Source: Serinus canaria
Taxonomy: Eukaryota; Chordata; Aves; Passeriformes; Fringillidae
Assembly: GCF_022539315.1 (NCBI RefSeq)
Contig: NC_066336.1
Location: forward strand, 5,460,600-5,524,599
Direction: 5' to 3'
Length of the DNA: 64,000 nucleotides
Every line of letters begins with the position of its first letter. Positions within the stretch are counted from its first letter, which is position 1. A model generated the notes under the pieces. It did no database searches and was not told where the DNA came from. It saw nothing but the letters and a program-made list of their open reading frames with translations. Shown here one piece after another: positions 24,230 to 35,067 of the stretch. Made by a program: the position numbers and the translations under genes.

Positions 24230-24520
24230 GTTTGTGTTGGGAGCTTTGCCGGGCCCAGACCGCAGCGGCGCTGCCGGAGCGGAGCCCAGCGCTTTGCATT
24301 TCAAAGCCGGGCAGGTACCGGCGCTGATTTCACAACCGGGACTCGGCCCGGCCTCCTCTCCCACCTTCCCTGCGAGCTGGGGACGCTGCAGCCGCCGGTG
24401 AGGGATCAGCTCCCTGCTCTGAGACGTTCCCGGCCGAGGGAATCGGGGTCTGAGCTGGGAGCTGAGCGCCCAAACACCCGGGCTGGCTGTGGAACGGCGG
24501 CGCTGGGAGTGGGAAGGGCT
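24230..24520. promoter_or_regulatory. CpG-rich block
   Basis: Dense CpG (GCAGCGGCGCTGCCGGAGCG and similar) just after the octamer patch. Open frames here run on both strands and are not credible as genes. Confidence 0.4.
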
Positions 24521-26692
24521 TGTCCGAGAGGGAAAAGTCCTGGTGGACCTGGGAGGATGCAGAGAGGATGGAGGGGATGCTCCACGGCCGGGTGTAGGTG
24601 GGAAATGATGGCGTTGGGGTCAGCACATCCCTCCTGCCTTCCCGCCGAGCGTTTCCTTGGCAGTGCCCGCTGTGCCACCTCCCCAGGCCGGGCTGTGGCC
24701 CCGCAGGTGCTGCCCAGCCCTGCCCAGACCTGTGTGTTCTCCCTGTGGTCACTGCAAACCCTTCCCAGAAACCAGCGGAGTGTGGGTTCAGGTTCAGGCT
24801 CCCTTTTCCCTGCTCTCTCCCCTGCAGTGCCCGTGCCAAAGCCCCGGCTCATCTCCCCGGGCTGTGCCTTCCTCCCGTCCCGGCAAACCCCCAGGAGATG
24901 GGAATGGGCAGAGCAGGGCAGGCTGTGAATCCCGGGGCTCTGGGGACCGGAGGGAGCTGCTCCTGCCCCCGGCTCCTGCTCCTGCTTTGGCCAGAGGGGC
25001 TCGGCTGCTGCTGCTGCTGCTGCTCCATCCCTTGGAGTTGTGAGGAGGGGCCGAGGTCCCTTTGCTGAGCTGGGCAGGGACGGGGCTTTCTCTGGCCCCG
25101 GTGCTTCAGCGAGGTGCCAGCTGGCCCCAGAGAGGGAAAAATCCATCCCTGGTGCGAGGGGAGGATGGGAAACATCCCTTCCTCCCCCGGGAGCCACAGT
25201 CCCTGTGGAGATGAGTAATCCCCTCCCTCCCCAGCTGTCCCGGGTCCCTGCGGGCTGGGAAAGGGATTTTCTGCACGCTGGTGGCCCTGGAGCCAAGGGG
25301 ACCAGCAGGGCCACCGTGGTCCAGACAGGATCCCTGCCCTGACCCTGTGTCCCTGCCAGCTCATCCACGCTCCCCTGGGAGGTCTGGAGCTCCTGGTGCT
25401 CCTGGGAGGCTCTTGGGAGCTCCAGGACACGTTTGTCCCCCAGCAATGTCCTGGCTGACACATGTCCCTGTGCTCCAGCGAGGCCAAGGCTGATATCTGG
25501 GATTAGAGGGGAAAAAAAGGATCAGATCCAGGGCCTCCATCCTGGTGTGGATGTGTCCTTCCTGCTCAGCCCAGCCCCTGCATTCCTCACCAGCCACTTT
25601 CTGGGCACCTTCCTGTGGTGGCAGCTGGCACAGAGGGGCTGGAATTTCCTCCTTCTGCTTGGTCCAGGCCCAAAAGGCCTGGCTGACATTTTTAATTTGT
25701 TATTTTATTTAATTATTATTACTTTATTTGCATTTATTTGGCTTTCCAGCCAAGCTGTGGCCAGCAGGGCCACTGGCATTTGTAGGGAATTAAACTGGAC
25801 TTGCTGTGCTTGGGTTTTCCTCGATGAACCTCAGCCAGTCCAGACCTCCCTGAGCCTCACCTGAGGCTCGGGGCTGTGGTTCCTCACACAAAAATTATCA
25901 TTATTACCCTGGTTTTGTTCTAAAAACCCAGAACAAAATCCCTTTGCAGCTGTGAAGCCTTGCAGGCTGATGGCAGCCCAGGAGCCATTCCATGGATGTG
26001 GAAACCCTCTTGTCCCCAGGTTTTCTCCAGCACAGAGTGGGAAGCTGGGTTGGAGCCTGGCTTCCAGCCTTTTCCTTTAGTCCCAATTCCTGATTTCCCT
26101 GAGCCATCCTGAGCATCTCCCCGTGCAGCTGAGGCAGGGATTTGTTCCCCATCTGGGAACGTTGGTCCCTTCTGGAGCAGCCCTGAGCTCCTCCTGACTC
26201 GGGGGGTGAGGCTGGGCAACAAAGAGTTAAATTTGCTCCCTCCACTCCACCTGTATATTTTCCCAACCTTCCAACAGCAATCGGGAATGCAGGAAACTGC
26301 ATGGAAGGGCTCTGGATTTGCCAAAACTGTGCCACGAGTCAGAGGTAGAGAGCAAAGTTTATTTGTGAAGTTACAGCAGGCTGAAGCATCTCCTGTGAAG
26401 GGCTGAGTTCTCTAAACCTATCCCAGGTTTTTTTCCATTTCTGCCTTTTAAAGTGACCAGGCTTGGGAAGAGGGAGAGGATTCATGCAGAGGGGCTTGGT
26501 TTTAATCTAATAAAGGTTTTTTTTTCCCCCCCGTAGGCAAATGCTGGAGCTCTTCAAGGCACAGATCAGCCCCGGGTTACAGAGGGGCCTTTGATTGGGG
26601 TAATTTCAGAGTGTTTGGAGCCTTGGGAGGGACCTGGGGGGGCTCAGCCACGGCCCTGCTGTGGCTGCCCAGCTCCAGCAGCCCCCAGCCCA

Positions 26693-26774
26693 TGGGATGC
26701 TCTGGTGGGATGCTCTTTTGGGATGCTCTTTTGAGGATGCTGGTCTGGGATGCTGTTTTGGGATGCTGTGCTGG
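26693..26774. repeat. 13-bp GGGATGCTCTTTT short tandem array
   Basis: About six imperfect copies of a 13-bp unit based on GGGATGCTSTTTT. Confidence 0.85.
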
Positions 26775-28388
26775 TCCACGGCCACACAAGGACCACGAGG
26801 TCCTTGGCCATTAATCCAGCCTGCTTCCACGTGTTAATTAACAATTAACAAAGATCCACAAATCCATAGAGGCTCCGTGGGAGTGTTTTACAACCTCTCT
26901 GCTCCAGTGGCAGCCGCTGTGCCCCTCCTGCCAGGGGAGCACATTAAAACTTCTTAATTAGTTATTAAAAAATTAATAATGTTTGCATTTCTGGTGGCAG
27001 GAGAGAGCCAGGGGCTGGGTTTGGCTCCTTGCTCGGGGGCTCTGGGCATTCCCAGCTCCGAACCAGCCTCGTCTGCTGCTGCTGCCTGCCCAGAGTGAGA
27101 GGGGAACGTGTCCCATCCTCATCCCGTCCTTATCCCGCCCTGGAGAGGCAGCAGCTCCTCTGCCTACGTGAGCTCTGGCACACTCCCGCTCTCCTCAGCT
27201 CCCAGAGCCCTGGGGCAGGAGCTGGGATGAGCAGAGCCATCACCCCCTGCCCTGGCAGCCCAGGAGCTCTGGAGGGGACAAGGAGAACGCGGGACCCTGC
27301 ATTGTTCCCACCCTGGATGGCTCATCCCTGCCTGGGGAAGGGCAGCCCCATGGCCAGGCTGGCATGGAACCACATCCCCTGGAACCACATCCCATGGAAC
27401 ATCCCAGCCCCTCCACACCCAGCTCCCAGCCCAGCTCTAAGCCCAGCTCAAACCCAGCTCCAGACTCAGCCCAAACCCTCTTCCCAAGGCGCTGGGTCAG
27501 CAGGGCAGGGCTGGAGCCAGGGTTTGGCACTCCGTGCTCAGCTCCCTGGGGTTTATTCAAATCCCTCTGATCCCCCCTGAAGGAACTGGGCTGAAGCCAG
27601 GCTGGGAGGCTGCAGGTGCTCCCCGGGCACGGGGCAGCAGGGCTGGGCACCCGTGGTGCCTGGGTGGCCCTTTTGGGGTGGTGTTAATGAGCGGTGGTGG
27701 GGCTGAGGCTGAGCTGCCACCGGGGCTGGGGCAGGGACAGCGATAGGGGCGAGCACGGCGTGTCTGGGTGCCAGGGGCACGGCCCAGCCCGCCCGACCGG
27801 TCCAACCAGCCCAGCACGGTGCCCAATTCCAGCACAGCGCCCAGGGCTGGGCTCCTCTGGGCACCTCCTCCTCCCCTGCGTGCCCAGAGCCCCAGCGGGC
27901 AGCAGGAAAGGGCTTTGGTTTGGGGTTTCCTGCAGGAAAAAGCACAAAGCCACCCCAAAATGCCAGGAGGGGACATGGGGCTCTCCCAGCCTGGCATTTG
28001 AGCCCGTGCAGCACCATGGGGCTCCTCGGGCATGGCTGGCACCAGGTGAGGTTGGAGGTGATGGGAAGGGGCACCTCAGCCCTCTCCAGCCCTTTAAACC
28101 TCACCCTCAAAACTGGCAAGGCCAAGAACCTACTTTACACTCACTAAAAAAAATGGAATTAAATTACATTAAAAGGCTGATCTCCTATAAAAGGGGATTT
28201 AGAAAAGCCACCAGCTGGCACACCCAGGAGCAGGGATGGAACACGGCAATAAAATCATCTCTTTAGGCAATCTCCACAAAACTGGAGATGATTGAGAGGT
28301 TGGAAATGCCTCTCAGCTTCCCCAAAAAGGGCTCAGAGAGGTACGTGGGTGCCTGCATGTGCTGAGTGACCCCGCTTCCTCTCCATGG

Positions 28389-28403
28389 AAAAAAAAAAAA
28401 AAA
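28389..28403. repeat. Poly(A) tract
   Basis: About 15 consecutive A; low complexity, no sign of a retroposed tail with target duplication. Confidence 0.85.
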
Positions 28404-29359
28404 TTAATAATTAAAAACCCCCTTGAAAAAAAATTCCTGCAGCGTTTTCCACCCATTTCTTTCCTCCCCGTGTGGATTATCTCCTCTGGTTCCAAAGCCA
28501 CAAGAAAATATCATCACATTTTTAAACTGAAACCTCAAGGTAAATAAAGGAAAGGGTTTGGATCTGCCTCCAGCCCTCGCCACTTCTATCAGGGAGAAAA
28601 ACGCCGGCGCAGTTCCCGCCGATAGAAGATAGAAAGGTGGAGAACATTTTTTCAATGTTCTGAAAACATTCCATCATCTATAGGAATCAAAGCCCCATTG
28701 AAAGCTACAGAACCCCTCACATTCGAGGGTTTTAATGAAAACCAAATTTTTTTTCGGGCCCTGTGTTTTTCTTTGCGAGGATTTCCAGGGGAATACAAGT
28801 GGAGCAGGGGGTGGATGTGGGGAACTTGGCTGGAGTTTCTCCTGCCCCAATAGGGCTTTCACTGTGGGGTTTTTTAAAAATGGTTTAAAGATAATATGGC
28901 CTCGTATTTTTGGACTTGTCAAAGTGCTCCGGATCAGCGCTGGGTTATTTTCCACTGGAAAATAAATGATGGAGCAAGGGCAGGAGGGAGTTGGGGGTCT
29001 TGGGTTCTTGCCATGAGAGGAGGGCTCCTGAGGTCGGGCTGCCAGGCTGTGGGCAGGAAAGCAAAGACCGAGTTCTGGGCTTAATCTTTAACGGTGTGGA
29101 GCTGGGCAAACCTCTTGCCTTCCGTGGCAGAGAAAAACATCCCCTGAGCTGTGAACTGCCCGGCCCTGGAGTGGAAACCTCTGCCCACCCTCCTCGGAAA
29201 CCAGCAGGGGTTGTGTCCCCTGAAAACACCTGGCATAAAAACCCCAGCTGCTTTGGGTCAGCTGAAAGGCTGCTGGGAACAAACATCTCCTTGGTTTGGG
29301 TTCGTTTTTCCCTTTCCTTTTAGTCTACCCCTGTGTGGAAATGTCGCCATGAGGAACAG

Positions 29360-29399
29360 ATGAGGATGAGGAGATGAGGATGAGGAGGATGAGGAGGAT
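29360..29399. repeat. GATGAG short repeat
   Basis: Six- and nine-base GATGAG / GATGAGGAG units repeated over 40 bp. Confidence 0.85.
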
Positions 29400-30100
29400 A
29401 TGGTCCAGGGTGCTGGACCACACAGGTCAGAGGCAGCACAAGGGAGAGGTGCAGGGAGCCCCAAAAATGCCCCGTGACAGTCGGGGTTGGCTTGGGGACC
29501 CCCAAGATTCGCAGGAACATTTAATCCCCTCGTTAACATCCCCCATTAGAACAATTCATTCTTTCACTCCGGCTTAAACACCCAACTTTGCTTTACAGCT
29601 CATTTCATTTATGACTGAGAAATGAAATTACTGTATCGATTTCATGGCAGACAGCAAAAAAACCCCTGGGTGTTCCCTGCCGTAATGAACCCACCGGCTG
29701 CAAAGACAAACAGCAAAACCTGTTTGGGGTTTTGGGGGCGTCTGGGCTGCAGCCACCCCGGGGACACACCGGGAACAGCACCGGGAGCGGCACCGGGAGC
29801 GGCACCTCCGGGACCGCCCTCCCCAAACTGCTGTGGTTATTTTCCTGCCCGAATTAAAACCCTCCCTGTGTATGTTTGCAGGGACCCGGGGGCTTTGCAA
29901 ATCGCTCGGATGGAAAGGAAATACTGCGCCTGGTAGCGCTGGTGTGAAATATCCCTCCTGGAGCACCGCCAGAGCCCGGCCGGGGCTGGGGAAGGGGCTC
30001 CCGGCACCTCCGCAGGGGGAACGCTGAGTCTCCGAGCGGTGGTGGAGTCCCCGAGCTGATCCTTGGCCACCCACCCCATGGGCATCGCGGGGTGGGTGCC

Positions 30101-30191
30101 CACAGGGCCGGGATTTGGGTGCTCAGAGGGCCAAATTTGGGTGCTCATAGGACCGGGATTTGGGTGCTCACAGAGCCTGAATTTGGGTGAT
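30101..30191. repeat. 22-23-bp tandem repeat, four copies
   Basis: Four imperfect copies of CACAGGGCCGGGATTTGGGT followed by GCT, immediately before a CpG-rich block. Confidence 0.85.
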
Positions 30192-30379
30192 CCAGCCCCA
30201 TAACGTGCCCGGGTTTTTCTCTCTCTCCTGCTCTGCTGCACGGTGGTGCTTTGGGCAGGAGCTCTGGGCAGCGCCCGCTGCTCCCAGCGCTCTCCCGATG
30301 CCCCGGTGCCATCCCAGGGATGGTTTGGTTGCCCAGCCGAGACACCTCTGGCTTTTCCAGCCCCGTCGGGCTCAAGGCA

Positions 30380-30910
30380 CACGGGAACATCATCAACAAC
30401 CTCAGCAGCCCTGCCCGACCCTCGGGGGCTGCGGCAGCGGGGGGGACGCTCCCGACCCGTTTCCCGGGCGGATCCCGCCCCGCCAGCGCCGCGCATCCCG
30501 GGGGGAGCGGCCGGCCGGGGGTGCCCGGGTGGGGCCGGCGGGAGCTGCAGGGAGCTGTGGGTGCTGCGGGTGCCTCCGGGAGGCTCCGGGAGCCGCCGGG
30601 CGCGCGTCCCCCGCCACGCGGGCCTGCCCCGTCCCGCGTGAGCCCGGCCCACGCAGCAGGTGCCCGCCCGGGGCGCTCACCTGGGGGATGCTCCGGGACG
30701 GCCCCGCGCACTCACACACGGGACGCGGCCCCGGATCCCCTGCCCGCCCCTCCCGCCCTAATTAGAGCCCGCTATCGGCCCATCTAACGCAATCCCCGGG
30801 TTAATGAGGCCTCGCTGTGCACCGTGCCCTGCCCCGGCGCTTTGAAGTGGAGCTGCGCTCAGGGCCGGGTGTCTGACAGCGGCGGGATCCCGGCGCTGCG
30901 TCGCTTAACA
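30380..30910. promoter_or_regulatory. Intergenic CpG island with adjacent homeodomain motifs
   Basis: About 500 bp of very high CpG density. It runs into complex sequence with CTAATTAGAG, GGTTAATGAGG and, at 30915-30985, AT-rich non-repetitive DNA. It lies about 3.1 kb beyond the inferred RUNX3 transcript end. It could be a promoter of an unannotated transcript or a distal element. No protein gene is supported. Confidence 0.55.
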
Positions 30911-33640
30911 GCGTTTTTAGCCTCTGTGGGCTAAGCCAAGAATAAAGACTCACATGAGCCTATTTTAATTTAAACTCCTCTGATCTCCCGGCCCAGCCCA
31001 GCCTCTGCACAAGAAAACAGCTTCCCTGCATCCCGGGCTGCTGCTGGCAGGAATTAACAGTTACACGGGGGCCTTGCTTTGCATGGACTAAATAAAAATA
31101 AAATGTGTGATTAAATCACAGAACGGCACACGAGGTGCCTGCTGAGGCTTTCAAGATGTGGTTTTTGGGGCTGCCAGCACCGGGATGCAGGCTCAGGTGC
31201 CGTCAGGAGGTGACATGGCCCTGCTTGGTGGCATCTCTGATGTGGTTCAGGGCTGGAAGGTGGTGTCAGGACAGGTTGAAGCTGGGGAGAAAGAGCTCCC
31301 TGAAAACTGAAGCATCCTGAACAAAACAGCTGCTATGACCTTGGAACAGTGGTTTCATTGGGTTGGTTTTGTATTGCAGCAAGCAGGAGAAATTCTGAGT
31401 TATCAGGAATGAAGAACTGGGTTTTTTTGGGGGATTTATAATTTGGGCACAGGACCGGCCCTGTGGCCCCTGCTCCTCTCCCAGCTGTCATTGTCCCCCA
31501 GCCAGCACTGAAGGAACAGCAAGCTGGGGATCTCCGCCTGTAGATCCAGCCCTGGCCATGGATTTGCCCTTTTTGGATCCTGGGCTAGCAGCTCCTGCCT
31601 TTTCCAAGCCCTGGGAATGGCAGCGGTCACCTCCCAGCAGTGGGAAGGGGACAGAGCCCAGCGAGCCCAGGCCGAGGGGGCAGCAAGTTTTAAAGAGAGG
31701 CAAAAAGTCTCATTTTTGTGCCAGTCTGGAAATTAAATGGAGGGGGAAAAAAACTCCCTAACAGCTCCTCTCTATAAAATCCGTGTATATAAATGTATAT
31801 AAATATATCTCTCCCCCAAGGCGCGAGGTCCCGCTGAGTAAGTGGATGTGAATGACGTGTAACCCAACACTTGCCCAGACACCCTAATGAATTTTCCATG
31901 TTTTCCATCATTTAGCTTCTAAATAGGCAGCATTCACAAAAACACCCACCCCAGCCCCACAAGCCCCCTGTCCCTTCCAGCAGGAAGGCCCTGCAGGAGC
32001 ATTAACCCCCCGTGGATGCCCACGGAGATGATGCCAGAGTGGGAACCTCGCTCTGCTCCAGCTGGGTGCCCACAGGGTGATTTTTTGCAGGTCCCTGGGG
32101 GTGCTGGATGGGTGCTCTGCACCTCTCAGGGCCATCTGGTTCTATTTCAGAGGAAAGGATTTTATTCCTATTTCAGAGGAACAGAATTGGGCCTTAATGA
32201 TGCTGATTGCTCCTTTGGGCATGGTTTGTTAAGGGCTTGATGTGGGCAAGGCAAGAGCCAGGATCCTTCCCCTATATCCTGGGTAGTCTCAGAATTTGTG
32301 CAAGTTAAAAGATTATTTACCAAGGCAGTTTGGACACAACAGAGTCATTAAAACAGAGGCTGAGCTTTGGAGTTTGGGCTGGAATGAGAATAAAACAAGT
32401 TTTTTGCTGAAACTTTTGTTAGCTCTGATCTCAAAGGAAATAGTCTTCATTTTTTCTAGGAGATTTTTTAGCCCAAACTCCATGCAATTTAATATCTGAA
32501 TGCTCAAAAAATAGCTGTTCAAGCTCCAGCTATTTTTTTCTCCCTTTCTGTTTTCTGTTGCAAAAGAAAATCCAAACATTCCTGCTCTGGCTGCCCCATG
32601 CTGTTGCTTCCAGCCCTGTTTTTCAGCTTCCCCCTGGAACACATGGAGCCCTCAGGTATTGGGGAGCCTTTGGGAGAGGCTGATGTACCCTACAACCCCA
32701 CGTTGGATGTCGTGCAGGGTAGGTGGCCTGGGTAAAAATATCCCCAATATAAAAATACCAGCTTTATAAAAATATCACCCATAGAATAATACAAATAATT
32801 ATAATACCTAGATAAAAACAATGCCCATATAAAAATCACAGCCCTCTGGCCCTCAGGTGCTGGGCACATTTAACACCATCAGCTCTCTGGGCCTCCCATC
32901 AGGATTTTAGGTGCTGCTGTCCCCAACACATCCTCATCCCCTCCACGGGCACCTGCACCAAACCCACTTGAACCCCATGGATTTCACGGATGATTTCATG
33001 TCAGTACAAAAAGACCCTTTTTATTTGTCCTTTCTCCCTCCCTCCTTTCTTTCTCCTCTCTTCCCACTGCAGCTCTGACCGAGGCTGTTTGAAAAGCACG
33101 GATCCGTTTGGAACAGAAAGTTCCTGTAAATAACAGCTACACCTCGGGGTGTTTCCTCTCCCAGTAGCTGAGAAGAAAAGGCAGCTAACTCTCGGGTTTT
33201 CCTTGGAACATTTTCCCGCTGGCCAGGGCTGTGGAGCTGGGTACGAGCATTTATTGTGGTTTGGTTTGGGCTTTTCCTAATTTCTTTTTTCTATTTTTTT
33301 CCCCCTCTTTCCAGGCGAACGCCACTGTGGGCTCCGCTCACGGAGATGCTGCAGAGGGGAGGCAGAGCTTTGGGAATGGCCCCGGCGCTCCCGCCCCGGG
33401 CTCATGAATAATTCTGGCGCTGAGTTCCCCGGCTCCTCGGGAGCCCCGGCCCGCAGCGCCTTGGCATCGGATCTCATTGTGGGCTGGGATTTTTTCATTT
33501 TTGCCTTTCAGCTGTCATTTGGGTTCCGCAGGCGAGCGCTGAGTGCTGAGGGGTCTGGGCTCGCACCGCCCGGGAGTTTGGGTCCTGCTGCATTTGTGCG
33601 GGGCTTTTGCGGCTGGGGACGGCGCTGACAGGAGGAGGGC
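30911..33640. other. Intergenic DNA between the CpG island and the RUNX3 end
   Basis: Mixed composition; 31770-31910 has TATAAA-like and AT-rich complex sequence (GTGTATATAAATGTATAT) that may be a conserved element. 33300-33640 is CpG-rich. No coding signal is seen. Confidence 0.55.
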
Positions 33641-33650
33641 AGGGGGCGAG

Positions 33651-33746
33651 GCTGGGCTGGCACACGGCTGGGCTGGCACACAGCTGGGCTGGCACACGGC
33701 TGGGCTGGCACACGGCTGGGCTGGCACACAGCTGGGCTGGCACGCA
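33651..33746. repeat. 16-bp minisatellite (CTGGGCTGGCACACGG)
   Basis: Six near-perfect copies of a 16-bp unit differing at CGG or CAG, just downstream of the inferred RUNX3 transcript end. The unit creates a repetitive SPAVCQPS-type frame on the - strand that is not a real protein. Confidence 0.95.
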
Positions 33747-34046
33747 GCGCCCACCCCGCCAAGGCTGCCCGCGGACACGGGCAGTGCTCCAGACCCCTCC
33801 GAGGAGCTTTAAATGGGTTTTCAGCGAGCTCAGGTCCTCCCACTCCATCCCATCCCTGCCTGCCCTCCCCTGGACACCCTTGTGGTGCCAAACCGTGGCC
33901 AAGAGCTGCCCCCGAGCACCGGAGCTGGTACCGGGGTGCTCTGAAAGAGCCGAAACTCAGAGCCTGGAGAAGGAGCGGCGTGAGGAGCCGGCCCTGGCCC
34001 GGCGAGAAGAGACAGGCGGGAGGCGGCGGGGCCATTGTAACCATCG

Positions 34047-34052
34047 TTTATT
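34047..34052 (-). terminator. RUNX3: Likely poly(A) signal of RUNX3
   Basis: AATAAA on the - strand (ATCAATAAACGATGG), with cleavage expected 10-30 nt further. GC-rich repetitive DNA begins shortly beyond. A second AATAAA (34811-34816) inside the 3'UTR could give a shorter form. Confidence 0.65.
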
Positions 34053-34695
34053 GATCCACATGGCATTGACAGGATTACACGGCCACGGCCCGCGGAGCAG
34101 AAATCACCCCATACCAGAAAAGCAGAACTGTCCCCGAGCCGGGGCTCTGTCCCCACGCCAGCCCCGCCGAGCCCGGCTGCTCTAGGGAAGCCAGAGCCGG
34201 GAGACTCCTCCAGCCGCAGCTTCCCCGATGACTTCTCCAGGAGCAGACCCTCCTCTTCCTCTTCCTCTGCCCTCCCCACCTCCCCCCTCCCCAGTGACAA
34301 GTGCTACAGGTTAAAAATTGGGCTACATATTAAATATAGGGCATTACCTTCAAGTAGGGCTGGGGTATTACACAAATAACCACATTTTTTTGGTATCACT
34401 AGCATTTTTTTTAATGTCCATCATAAGACACCATTAAAAAACCCAACAACTTTAGCCTTCTTTAGCTACAAATATCTCTGATCTCATCTCCTTAGTCTGG
34501 TGATCTTTTACCCTGCACATACAAGTATTAGAAGCATTATTAAGAATCGTATCCTTCAACACATTTAAGAATTATATTATTATAACAAATAAGACCAAAA
34601 ATTAGATTTTATAGTTAAATATTCTGTGAGCCAGACAAAGGGGCTTTACTGTACAAGCGATTGTGCATTCTTTTTTTTTTAAAAAAAGCAAATTA

Positions 34696-34703
34696 TAGTG
34701 CAA
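34696..34703 (-). promoter_or_regulatory. Candidate miR-130/301 (and overlapping miR-19) site
   Basis: In transcript sense the sequence is GCTTTGCACTATAA. TTGCACTA is an 8-mer match to the miR-130/301 seed, and TTTGCAC is a 7-mer match to miR-19. RUNX3 has been reported as a target of miR-130b and miR-301a in mammals. Site conservation is not tested here. Confidence 0.45.
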
Positions 34704-34810
34704 AGCAAAAAACATTGGCCTGTCTCGTGACCATTTGCATACAACAGAGGTGCATCTATTTACACCTTCACATGACAATATGTCATAAAAACAACATCGT
34801 TGCCATTCTT

Positions 34811-34816
34811 TTTATT
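34811..34816 (-). terminator. RUNX3: Alternative poly(A) signal in RUNX3 3'UTR
   Basis: AATAAA in transcript sense about 2.1 kb after the stop. Use would remove the 34696 miRNA-type site. Confidence 0.35.
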
Positions 34817-35027
34817 ATTTTCTCTTTTAAAACTCACTACAAACAGTCTTAAATTAACCTACAACTACGAATGCCTTGTTTCCTTTGTGCTTTCAACCAG
34901 TGGGACGGGATGACAAATGCAAAAAGGCATCAAAACACAGGCTGCCCTGTCCAGCTCCAGAGCTGGCGAGCACCGGCGCTAAGGCAAGTGGAGGTTGCAG
35001 TTATGCTGGGGTAAGGCTTTTAAAAAA

Positions 35028-35028
<1 letters not shown>

Positions 35029-35064
<36 letters not shown>
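35029..35064. repeat. (ATT)12 microsatellite in RUNX3 3'UTR
   Basis: Twelve perfect ATT units (AAT in the transcript). Probably length-polymorphic. Confidence 0.97.

Positions 35065-35067
<3 letters not shown>

Larger units (their letters stand above)
24521..30379. other. Intergenic DNA with simple repeats
   Basis: GC-rich unique DNA with AT islands at about 25690-25745 and 26830-26985 (TTAATTAACAATTAAC-type sequence) and short repeats. Long mutually overlapping frames exist on both strands without homology. No gene, RNA gene or mobile element is recognised. Confidence 0.6.

Noticed and set aside
24406..25461. 351-codon - strand ORF
   Set aside because: It lies in GC-rich DNA where all frames have few stops, overlaps equally long + strand frames, and has no recognisable domain or splice context.
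33250..33255. Further AATAAA on the - strand as the RUNX3 end
   Set aside because: It lies beyond the 16-bp minisatellite in CpG-rich DNA unlike UTR sequence; the signal at 34047 fits better.
33508..34044. - strand ORF with CASPAVCQPS repeats
   Set aside because: Translation of the 16-bp minisatellite at the RUNX3 transcript end.
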